This document shows, one piece after another, positions 36,792 through 44,672 of a DNA stretch of 64,000 nt. Origin of the DNA: Sorlinia euscelidii (GTDB taxonomy: Bacteria > Pseudomonadota > Alphaproteobacteria > Acetobacterales > Acetobacteraceae); NCBI RefSeq assembly GCF_036452155.1, contig NZ_JAWJZY010000002.1; one strand, 5' to 3'. Within the stretch, counting starts at the first letter, position 1. Every line of letters begins with the position of its first letter. Under the pieces are notes generated by a model. That model was not told the DNA's origin and did not search any database. It saw only the letters and a program-made list of their open reading frames with translations. The position numbers and the translations under genes are program-made.

Positions 36792-37092
36792 CTCCTCAAT
36801 ATCGCATGTCGGGGTCCAAAAATCTCCACGAGGCGTCGGCAGTTTGACGGTTTAGTTTCGCGGCGCGGGCTACGTATATTGCAGGAGGGCGGCAGCGAAC
36901 TCCCGAAATCATAATGTTAAAAAGTTGAAGCGGCTATGAGTTTCCTCATAACCACTCAAACTTTATTCATGACGGCGATGAAGGTCGGGTTAAGATCTGC
37001 CATTACTGGCATGATCCACAAAAATCTTTATGATGTCGTTACCATAATAAGGGGGGCGTCCCGGCTGCCCCTGTCATGTCATCGGAGTTCTT
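36792..37092. other. Intergenic divergent promoter region
   Basis: About 300 bases between divergent bactofilin and PfkB genes, with no supported gene. It should carry both promoters. A six-G run lies at 37051-37056. Confidence 0.55.
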
Positions 37093-38067
37093 ATGTCAAA
37101 AGCCGCCCTCGATCTCCTCTGTATCGGTAATGCCATCGTCGATATTCTTGCCCCTGTTTCTTCCGAGACGCTGTCGCTTATCGGTTCGACGCCGGGGTCC
37201 ATGAAGCTCGTCGAAGCGGAGGAAGCGGCACATATTGAATCGATCATCTCGCCGACGGAAGTTATGGGCGGTGGCTCCGCGGCAAATACGGCCGTTGTGG
37301 CGCATCGTATCGGTGCACGCGTCGGCTATCTGGGGAAGGTCGCCGCCGATCCGGCGGGGCGACAATATATTGCGGAATTACAGGGCCAGGGGATCAGCTT
37401 CCCCTCAGCACCCATCGAGGACGCAACCATGCCCACGGCGCGTTGCATTGTCCTCGTCACGCCGGATGGGCAACGGACAATGCATACTTATCTCGGCATC
37501 AGCACTTTATTTAATCGTGACGATCTTGACGAGGCATTCATCACTTCTGCATCCATCCTTTATATGGAGGGATATCTTTTCGATAAGGCCGAGGCGCAAT
37601 CCGCTTTCCGGGAAGCGGCCTCCATGGCGCATAAAGCGGGGCGGAAAGTGGCGTTGACCCTCTCCGACTCTTTCTGCGTCGACCGGCATCGCGCGGCGTT
37701 TCTGGAATTGATCCGGCATCACATTGATATTGTCTTCGCCAATGAGGCAGAGATATGCGCGCTTTATCAGACGCAGGATTTTGACGATGCTACCCGACGG
37801 ATTGCCGATGATGCCATGCTGGCGGTGATCACCCGGTCGGAGCAGGGCGCCGTCATTATTGAAGGTAAAAACGTGACCACCATCCCGACCCACCCTGTGA
37901 AACTTGTGGATTCCACCGGCGCGGGCGATGCTTTTGCGGGTGGATTCCTTGCTTTTTACACACGCGGGCGTGATCTGGTCGCCTGTGCGCAGGCAGGTCA
38001 TGCGGCGGCGGCCGCCGTCATCACCCGCATGGGCGCCCGTCCCGATGCCGCGTTCGCGCTGGCCTGA
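37093..38067 (+). CDS. PfkB-family adenosine kinase-like sugar/nucleoside kinase
   Basis: The 324-residue protein is a ribokinase-fold enzyme: LLCIGNAIVDILAPVS at the start, GGGSAANTAVVAHRIGARVG (substrate-site GG motif near residue 60) and the ATP/anion-hole motif DSTGAGDAFAGGFLAF near residue 275. Alphaproteobacterial proteins of this type are annotated as adenosine kinase. The substrate could also be another nucleoside or sugar. Monocistronic by spacing. Confidence 0.85.
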   Translation: MSKAALDLLCIGNAIVDILAPVSSETLSLIGSTPGSMKLVEAEEAAHIESIISPTEVMGGGSAANTAVVAHRIGARVGYLGKVAADPAGRQYIAELQGQGISFPSAPIEDATMPTARCIVLVTPDGQRTMHTYLGISTLFNRDDLDEAFITSASILYMEGYLFDKAEAQSAFREAASMAHKAGRKVALTLSDSFCVDRHRAAFLELIRHHIDIVFANEAEICALYQTQDFDDATRRIADDAMLAVITRSEQGAVIIEGKNVTTIPTHPVKLVDSTGAGDAFAGGFLAFYTRGRDLVACAQAGHAAAAAVITRMGARPDAAFALA

Positions 38068-38361
38068 AACGCGCCTGAAGCGGGAACGCGCTTTCATCCG
38101 GGCCGTTAGATGGATGCCCCCAAGCTCGGCCCCGCCTAGCGCGTGAAAATTCCTCGTTTTTGCGGCTTTCATTTGCTTTCAAAGGCAAAATTGTGCAGAA
38201 GACAGGCAGATTGTCCTGCCCAATGCGGTTTGCGCCGTGCCCTGTGCCTCGACCCTGAGCGCAAGCTCAAAGCCGAAGCCGGGCACATTGTACTCGCAAG
38301 GTGCGGGCGCGCCCTTATCATTTCCGCCTGACATCGGGCCGGAGCATTTTCGGAATCACTT

Positions 38362-40185
38362 ATGGACATTCGCAACATCGCGATCATCGCCCATGTTGAC
38401 CATGGCAAGACGACACTCGTTGACCAGCTGCTGAAACAATCCGGTTCTTTCCGAGAAAATCAGCACGTTGCCGAGCGGGCTATGGACAGTAACGATCTGG
38501 AGCGCGAGCGCGGCATCACCATTCTCGCCAAATGCACGTCTGTCGTCTGGCAGGATACACGCATCAACATTATTGACACGCCGGGCCACGCTGATTTCGG
38601 CGGTGAGGTGGAGCGCATTTTGAGCATGGTGGATGGCGCCATCATTCTTGTCGATGCGGCGGAAGGTGCGCTTCCGCAGACGAAATTTGTGCTGGGTAAG
38701 GCTTTGGCCCGTGGCCTCCGTCCCATCGTTGTCGTCAATAAAATTGACCGCAGCGATGCGCGTCCCGACGAAGTGCATGAGGAAATCTTCGACCTGTTTG
38801 CAGCGCTTGGCGCGGATGAACATCAGTTGGATTTCCCGATGCTTTATGCCTCAGGGCGTCAGGGCTGGGCGGATGACGTCATGGACGGGCCGCGTAAGGA
38901 TCTTTCACCGCTTTTTGACCTCGTGCTGCGCCATGTCCCGTCCCCGGGCCTCGATAAGGAAGCGCCATTTGGCATGGTCGCGACAATCCTTGAGAGCGAT
39001 AACTTCCTTGGGCGTATCCTGACAGGACGGATTGAGCAGGGGCGCGCGCGTATGAATATGCCGGTCCGCGTGTTACGTCCGGATGGCAAGGTAATTGAAA
39101 CAGGTCGTCTGACAAAGCTCCTCTCCTTCCGCGGGTTGGAGCGCGTGCCGGTTGATGAGGCGGAAGCCGGGGACATCATCGCTGTGGCCGGGTTGTCCGA
39201 GGCGACCATCCCCGACACGATTGCCGACCCCGCGTTGGAGAGCCCGCTGCCCTCCACACCGGTGGATCCGCCGACCCTCTCCATGACCTTCCGAATTAAT
39301 GATGGCCCGCTTGGCGGACGTGAGGGTAAAAAAGTCACGTCGCGCCAGATCCGTGACCGTCTCTTCAAGGAGACGGAAGGAAACGTCGCCATTAAAGTGA
39401 CGGAAAGTCCGGAGAGCGAGGCGTTTGAGGTCGCCGGGCGCGGAGAGCTTCAGCTTGGCGTGCTGATCGAAACAATGCGCCGTGAAGGGTTTGAGCTGAC
39501 GATCGGCCGTCCACGCGTCCTTTATCGCACCAATGAGGAAACGGGCGAGCGGGAGGAACCTTTCGAGGAGGTTCTGGTGGATGTGGATGAGCCCTATTCC
39601 GGCGTTGTTGTTGAGAAGATGTCGCTGCGCAAAGGCGTCATGCAGGATATGCGGCCATCTGGCGGTGGGAAACAACGTCTGACCTTCCTCATCCCCTCGC
39701 GGGGGCTGATCGGCTATCATGGTGAGTTCCTGACCGATACGCGTGGCACGGGCATCATGAACCGCCTTTTTGCCGGTTATCGTCCCCATGCGGGCAATAT
39801 TGAAGGTCGCCGGAATGGCTCCCTGATTTCCGCCGAGGATGGTGCGACAACAGCCTATGCGCTTTTCTCACTTCAGGATCGTGGCAGACTGTTTGTTGAA
39901 GCAGGGGAAAAGATTTATCTGGGAATGGTCCTTGGCGAGCATTCCCGTGAGAACGACCTTGAAGTCAATGCTGTCCGGGAAAAGAAGCTGACAAATATCC
40001 GCGCGGCTGGCAAGGATGACGCGCTGCTTCTGACGCCGCCGCGCCGCATGAGCCTTGAGCAGGCGATCGCCTATATTGAGGATGATGAGCTCGTGGAAGT
40101 CACGCCTTCCGCCATTCGCTTGCGGAAGCGTTATCTTGACCCGCATGAGCGCAAAAGAATGGCGAAGTCAACATCGTCAAATTAA
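38362..40185 (+). CDS. typA: Ribosome-binding GTPase TypA/BipA
   Basis: 607 residues with the translational GTPase motifs AHVDHGKTTLVDQLL (G1), GITI (G2), DTPGHADF (G3) and NKID (G4), followed by EF-G-like domains III and V and the BipA C-terminal domain (DAVREKKLTNIRAAG). TypA supports 50S assembly and stress growth. The 294 bases upstream hold no gene. A terminator follows at 40209. Confidence 0.97.
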   Translation: MDIRNIAIIAHVDHGKTTLVDQLLKQSGSFRENQHVAERAMDSNDLERERGITILAKCTSVVWQDTRINIIDTPGHADFGGEVERILSMVDGAIILVDAAEGALPQTKFVLGKALARGLRPIVVVNKIDRSDARPDEVHEEIFDLFAALGADEHQLDFPMLYASGRQGWADDVMDGPRKDLSPLFDLVLRHVPSPGLDKEAPFGMVATILESDNFLGRILTGRIEQGRARMNMPVRVLRPDGKVIETGRLTKLLSFRGLERVPVDEAEAGDIIAVAGLSEATIPDTIADPALESPLPSTPVDPPTLSMTFRINDGPLGGREGKKVTSRQIRDRLFKETEGNVAIKVTESPESEAFEVAGRGELQLGVLIETMRREGFELTIGRPRVLYRTNEETGEREEPFEEVLVDVDEPYSGVVVEKMSLRKGVMQDMRPSGGGKQRLTFLIPSRGLIGYHGEFLTDTRGTGIMNRLFAGYRPHAGNIEGRRNGSLISAEDGATTAYALFSLQDRGRLFVEAGEKIYLGMVLGEHSRENDLEVNAVREKKLTNIRAAGKDDALLLTPPRRMSLEQAIAYIEDDELVEVTPSAIRLRKRYLDPHERKRMAKSTSSN

Positions 40186-40208
40186 GGTAGTAGTAAGTCT
40201 CGAACTGT

Positions 40209-40237
40209 AAAACCCCCGCTGAAAGGCAGGGGTTTTT
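40209..40237 (+). terminator. Intrinsic terminator after typA
   Basis: AACCCC (40211-40216) and GGGGTT (40229-40234) form a stem extended by GC pairs and followed by a T-run, 24 bases past the typA stop codon. Confidence 0.75.
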
Positions 40238-40469
40238 CGTTTTTCTGTTAAAGGATTGCTTGATTGCGTCCCTCATAACCCGCGGCTTACAGAGAAAGAT
40301 GTTCAAATCGTGGCAAAATGGCTGCAAAACAGTGACGTGAGCGAGATTTAATATAATTTTGTAGCTTACGACTTATTTTCTTCCCTGCTAGCGTCACCTC
40401 ACTCACCGGACTCCGGTGCGTTGTCATGGCCGGTCATGTGACCGGAATCGTTTCAACAAGGAGGTCAAC

Positions 40470-40772
40470 ATGACCGTTTTTAATCGACATTTTCTGACCA
40501 TTATGTCGGCATGCGCCATGATGGGTGCGCCGGCTTTCGCCTTTGCACAAGTCACCACGGATGCACCGGCCCAGCCAGCAGCGAATATGTCGGCAGGCGC
40601 GGCATCCGCGGCGCCAGCCTCGGATATCGCGGGTGACCAAGGCGCAAAAAACACGCCATCCTGTGACAAGGACATGGTGAAGCATTGCAAAGCAATGGGC
40701 CACAAACATAAGAAATGTGGAAACCATCATCGACACCATATGAAAAAAACGGCGCCGTCAGCCGCCCAGTAA
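40470..40772 (+). CDS. Small exported Cys/His-rich protein
   Basis: ATG 40470 has a strong AAGGAGG ribosome site. The 100-residue product has a Sec signal peptide (about residues 1-26, ending AFAFAQ), an Ala/Pro-rich spacer and a C-terminal segment packed with Cys, His and Lys (SCDKDMVKHCKAMGHKHKKC, then HHRHHMKK). This suggests periplasmic metal binding, but I know no matching family. It has its own terminator. Confidence 0.7.
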   Translation: MTVFNRHFLTIMSACAMMGAPAFAFAQVTTDAPAQPAANMSAGAASAAPASDIAGDQGAKNTPSCDKDMVKHCKAMGHKHKKCGNHHRHHMKKTAPSAAQ

Positions 40773-40797
40773 AAGCTGCGAAACGCGATGCATAAGG

Positions 40798-40825
40798 ACG
40801 GGGCCGCGCGGGCCCCGTTTTTTTT
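40798..40825 (+). terminator. Intrinsic terminator after the Cys/His-rich gene
   Basis: ACGGGGCC (40798-40805) pairs with GGCCCCGT (40811-40818) and is followed by eight T. Confidence 0.9.
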
Positions 40826-40935
40826 GTGAATCGTGAGGGCGGGGTCGCGGCGCGATTGCCGGACGGAAATGCCGCGTGCGGCGTTACTTTCTTCCGATCG
40901 TGATGATTTATCGTCGAACCCGATGAATTATTATG

Positions 40936-41104
40936 TGCCGGTGACGCGTTCCTGATAGGCGGGGGGGGGGGGCTGAAAGCTTGGGCGACGTTTGAATGCG
41001 CTCAATTTGGCGGAAGAACAGATGGGACGTTTGCGCGGACGGGGGTTAAGGGCCCGGGAGGCGTGCCTGACGCGCCGCGCGATGCCTCAATCTTGCGTTC
41101 TCAG
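40936..41104 (-). repeat. Decayed start of a fourth toxin cassette, with a 12-G tract
   Basis: On the minus strand, the end of this stretch (TATCAGGAACGCGTCACCGG at 40936-40956) is the same as the linker that precedes each toxin module (Y-Q-E-R-V-T-G). It is cut off after that point. Bases 41026-41104 match 43720-43795, the spacer after the second cassette. A run of twelve G (40961-40972) replaces the GGTGGGGTCGG-like sequence seen at 43647. Confidence 0.7.
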
Positions 41105-41986
41105 TTATTGGAATTCGGGCTCACCCTGCAGAACGCTGGAGCCGTCGCACCCCCATTCGGCGCGGTTGATTCCCTGCTCAAGCGATTTGATGCCTGCATC
41201 CAAAAGTTTACATCGAATGGCGTGGAGGCGCGCGACGATTTCGGGGCGTTCGGCATTTGCAATGTCATCAGTGAGGCGGAGCAGGAGCCCTTCGCCAAAG
41301 GGCTGCATGTCGGGTTCGTCTTTAAGGACGTCAATGATGGCGGGGTTGCCAAAGTAGGTGATGGGGCCGATGATCGGGCCGCCTTTCATGTAGACATCAT
41401 ACTTGGCCTCCAAATCATTCTCTATACAGGCAAGTGCTAATCTCTCGGTTGTGAAGAGGACGTCCACGCAATAAACGACGGACTCCTTCAAAACCTCGAT
41501 GACGTGGCCGATCATTCCGGTCGCAACTTAAGGTGCATTGATCTCGCCTGGCTTGAAGTCATAGCATGAAAAGGCGAACTCTCTTAGAGCGCCGATACCT
41601 TCAGAATAAGCAGGAGAGCCCATCGATAGTGAACAGCGATCACGAGATTTTTTGATGCCGTATCCGTCGCTACATGAAAGCCTGAAACCGGTCGACGAAT
41701 AGGAGTCAGGTAGAAGGTCGTTTACGTTAGGGTTGCCGACATTTCGAAAACCATCTTTTCTGTAATCGGAGAGAGCGAGTTTCAACATCTCCTCAAAGTT
41801 TGAAAAATCCTTCTCGACCTTCAAATTACCGTGGCGACGTGTCGTGCCATTCACAGAAAATGGCAATTGCCACGGGGTTTCCTCATGAAATCGCTGCAAA
41901 AATGCGCGACCCCATTGGATATGCTCTTGCATCGACAAAATTTTGTCGACACCTCTTGAGTGTATCAACAGACAATTAGATCTCAT
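41105..41986 (-). pseudogene. Third Imm52-like immunity gene, split by an in-frame TAA
   Basis: The two halves lie in one frame and align with the two intact immunity proteins upstream: the first half has GRAFLQRFHEETPWQLPFSV and NFEEMLKLALSDYRKDGFRN; the second has GPIITYFGNPAI-type and DMQPFGEGLLLRLTDDIANA blocks. They are separated by TAA in the region after GEINAP. Where the other copies have a hydrophobic stretch of about 20 residues, this one has a stop. It sits last in the array, where decay is expected. The first half could still be translated as a 152-residue fragment. Confidence 0.75.
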
Positions 41987-42264
41987 GGCTGAACTCGGAT
42001 CGTTACATTGTTTTCACCAGCGTTGTAACGCTCTCTGACAAAAGTATGCAAAATTCGTTCTTGCGCGTCGTTGTTCGGCACAATCCACTCGATCGCTCTA
42101 CCTTTCGCCGCATCGACTTGAGATCGTATCTGAATCATGACAGAATCACGGCTGAACTCCTTATCCGGCAACGGCCAGTTACGATAATATTTCGCATCCT
42201 GCAAAACATCGCGCTCGGCGTCATAGCCGTCAAATTTGACGTAAGTCCCGTCCCCTTTCGGCAC
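41983..42264 (-). CDS. Orphan toxin module 3 (REase-fold, Tox-REase-5-like)
   Basis: 93 residues from the conserved PKGDGTYVKFDGYDAERDVL, but the frame stays open upstream through YRKRVTGTPQGIAYS, so it is the C-terminal piece of a larger toxin without its delivery part. The DVLQDAKYYRNWP block fits a restriction-endonuclease-fold active site (D..xAK). Its last 30 residues (NNDAQERILHTFVRERYNAG) differ from the other two copies. It overlaps the third immunity gene by four bases. Confidence 0.7.
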   Translation of the reverse strand: MPKGDGTYVKFDGYDAERDVLQDAKYYRNWPLPDKEFSRDSVMIQIRSQVDAAKGRAIEWIVPNNDAQERILHTFVRERYNAGENNVTIRVQP

Positions 42265-42425
42265 ACTATAGGCGATACCCTGTGGGGTGCCGGTAACGCG
42301 TTTCCGATAGGCGGCGAAGATAGATGGCCGCGCGTTACCTCATTGGGTTGTTGTGCTTTACTGGTGAAAGGCGGTTGCGTTGAGGTCGGCCCGCCATTCA
42401 CGCAAGACCCACTCAGAGGATTGCT

Positions 42426-43322
42426 TCAATGACCGCCCCTGCGCTCCCAGCGCTCCGGCTCACCCTGCAGAACGCTGGAGCCGTCGCACCCCCATTCGGC
42501 GCGGTTAATGCCCTGCTCAAGCGATTTGATGCCTGCATCCTGTAATTTGCGACGAATGGCATGGAGGCGCGCGACGATTTCAGGGCGTTCGGCATTCGCG
42601 ATTTCGTCAGTGAGTCGAAGGAGAAGCCCATCGCCATAGGGCTGCATGTCGGGTTCGTCTTTAAGGACGTCAATGATGGCGGCTTTTCCAAAATAAGTGA
42701 TAGGTCCAATGATCGGCCCACCCTCATTCGACAGCGTTTCGCCTGACAGCGATTTACCTGTGCGGCAACTCCGATAGATGACGCTGGTGGCAATCAGGAA
42801 GGAAGTGCAGGAAATAAATGATTGCGTGAAGAGGGAGGTGGTGCGATCAATCGCCTTACTCTCGAGCCAGGCCGCATTGACTTCTCGGGCCCCGTAACAA
42901 TCGCAGGAAAAAGCGAGTCCACGTAAGGCGTTTATGCCTTCTCTATAAGACGGAGAGACGATCGATATAGAGCAGCGTTCTTTCGACTTTTTCCTGCCAT
43001 AACCATCAATGTAGCTCAGCCGAAATCCTGTATTTGAATATGAGTTCGGCAGGAGCTCATTGACGCCCGGCTTGCCCACATTGCGGAAACCGCCTTTTCT
43101 GTAATCAGATTGCGCAAGTTTCGACATTTCCTCAAAATTGGAAAAATCCTCCTCGATCTTCAGATTGCCGTGTCGGGCGGTCGTTCCGCAAACGGAGAAA
43201 GGTGACATCCACGGCGTCCCTTCACAGAGGCGCCTTAAGAATGATTGGTTCCAAGCGATGCTTTCCTGAGCCGTCAGGATTTTGTCAACGCCTCCAGCTT
43301 GGATAAGAAGTGAATTTTCCAT
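42426..43322 (-). CDS. Second Imm52-like immunity protein
   Basis: 298 residues; the N-terminal half (SIAWNQSFLRRLCEGTPWMS, ARHGNLKIEEDFSNFEEMSK, YSNTGFRLSYIDGYGRKKSK) and C-terminal half (IIGPITYFGKAAIIDVLKDE, AEWGCDGSSVLQGEPE) are nearly the same as in the first immunity protein, while the middle (about residues 150-200) is divergent. This is the pattern of immunity proteins that diversify against matching toxins. The gene start touches the end of orphan toxin 2, so the pair is coupled. Confidence 0.75.
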   Translation of the reverse strand: MENSLLIQAGGVDKILTAQESIAWNQSFLRRLCEGTPWMSPFSVCGTTARHGNLKIEEDFSNFEEMSKLAQSDYRKGGFRNVGKPGVNELLPNSYSNTGFRLSYIDGYGRKKSKERCSISIVSPSYREGINALRGLAFSCDCYGAREVNAAWLESKAIDRTTSLFTQSFISCTSFLIATSVIYRSCRTGKSLSGETLSNEGGPIIGPITYFGKAAIIDVLKDEPDMQPYGDGLLLRLTDEIANAERPEIVARLHAIRRKLQDAGIKSLEQGINRAEWGCDGSSVLQGEPERWERRGGH

Positions 43323-43603
43323 CAGGGCACAACCCTCACACTGAATTTATTGTTGTCCAAATCGAAACGGGCCCCGTCTAGCACTTGGAGGATCCGGTCC
43401 GCGGCATCCTGGCTCGGCACAATCCACTCAATCGCTCTACCTTTCGCCGCCTCGACTTGAGATCGCATCTGAGTCATGACAGAATCACGGCTGAACTCCT
43501 TATCCGGCAACGGCCAATTACGGTAATATTTCGCATCCTGCAAAACATCGCGCTCGGCGTCATAGCCGTCAAATTTAACGTATGTTCCGTCCCCTTTCGG
43601 CAC
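43322..43603 (-). CDS. Orphan toxin module 2 (REase-fold, Tox-REase-5-like)
   Basis: 93 residues from PKGDGTYVKFDGYDAERDVL; upstream the frame stays open through TAYQERVTGTPQGIAYS, i.e. only the linker and toxin tip of the parent protein are present. DAKYYRNWPLPDKEFSRDSV is almost identical to the parent, and the last 25 residues (DGARFDLDNNKFSVRVVP) differ. No delivery domain or signal. Such pieces are known as orphan modules that can replace the parent's tip by recombination. Confidence 0.7.
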   Translation of the reverse strand: MPKGDGTYVKFDGYDAERDVLQDAKYYRNWPLPDKEFSRDSVMTQMRSQVEAAKGRAIEWIVPSQDAADRILQVLDGARFDLDNNKFSVRVVP

Positions 43604-43790
43604 ACTATAGGCGATACCCTGCGGGGTGCCGGTGACGCGTTCCTGATAGGCGGTGGGGTCGGAGGCTCGGGCGTCGTGTGGTTTTGCACGATCTGGCTGA
43701 AAGAAAGGCGGCCCGCTTGCGCGGACGGGGGTTAAGGGCCCGTAAGCCCTGCCTAACGCGCCGCGTGATGCTTCAATCTTGCGCTCTCAG

Positions 43791-44672
43791 TTATTGAAAC
43801 TCGGGCTCACCCTGCAGAACGCTGGAGCCGTCGCACCCCCAATCGGCACGATTAATGCCCTGCTCGAGCGATTTGATTCCCGCATCCTGTAATTTGCGAC
43901 GAATGGCATGGAGGCGCGCGACGATTTCAGGGCGCTCGGCATTGGCGATGTCATCAGTGAGTCGAAGGAGGAGCCCTTCCCCATAGGGTTGCATGTCGGG
44001 TTCGTCCTTGAGGACGTCGATGACGGCGGGATTGCCGAAATAGGTGATGGGGCCGATATTAGGGCCGTATTCATCTGACAACCTCTCACCGACCAACGAA
44101 ATCCCTTCGCGGCAGCTTTTGTAGATGCGGTCGGTGGTGATCCTGAACGAAAGGCAGAGGACAAATGACTGGGTGAAAAGCGAGATAATGCGTCTTATAA
44201 CTTCTGGATCAAGCCAGGCCGCGTTAGCTTGGTCAGGCTCAAAGTAATCGCAGGAGAATGGAAGACCACGCAATGCGTTGATACCTTCCGCGTAAGCTGG
44301 CGAATTAATTGAAATGGAGCAGCGTTCCTTCGACTTTTTAACGCCGTAACCATCAATGTAGCTCAGATGGAAGCCGGTGTTCGAATATGAATCGGGTAGG
44401 AGCTCGTGGACACCCGGCTTACCTACATTACGAAATCCATCTTTTCCATAATCAGATTGCGCAAGTTTCGACATTTCCTCAAAATTCGAAAAGTCTTCCT
44501 CAATCTTCAAATTGCCGTGTCGGGCGGTTGTTCCACAAACGGAAAAGGGTGATTTCCATGGCGTCTCATTGCAGAGACGTCTGAGAAATGCCTGACTCCA
44601 AGCAATGCTTTCTTGGGCCGATAGAATTTTGTCAACGCCCTTCGCTTGGATATAGAGACTTCTTGAAGTCAT
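43791..44672 (-). CDS. Imm52-like immunity protein for the polymorphic toxin
   Basis: The 293-residue protein starts inside the stop codon of the large toxin gene (ATGA overlap), the standard layout for toxin and cognate immunity. Blocks SIAWSQAFLRRLCNETPWKS, NFEEMSKLAQSDYGKDGFRN and IGPITYFGNPAVIDVLKDEP are shared with copies 2 and 3. From family knowledge, Imm52 occurs next to Tox-REase-5 toxins; the assignment here rests on that pairing and is from memory. Confidence 0.75.
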   Translation of the reverse strand: MTSRSLYIQAKGVDKILSAQESIAWSQAFLRRLCNETPWKSPFSVCGTTARHGNLKIEEDFSNFEEMSKLAQSDYGKDGFRNVGKPGVHELLPDSYSNTGFHLSYIDGYGVKKSKERCSISINSPAYAEGINALRGLPFSCDYFEPDQANAAWLDPEVIRRIISLFTQSFVLCLSFRITTDRIYKSCREGISLVGERLSDEYGPNIGPITYFGNPAVIDVLKDEPDMQPYGEGLLLRLTDDIANAERPEIVARLHAIRRKLQDAGIKSLEQGINRADWGCDGSSVLQGEPEFQ

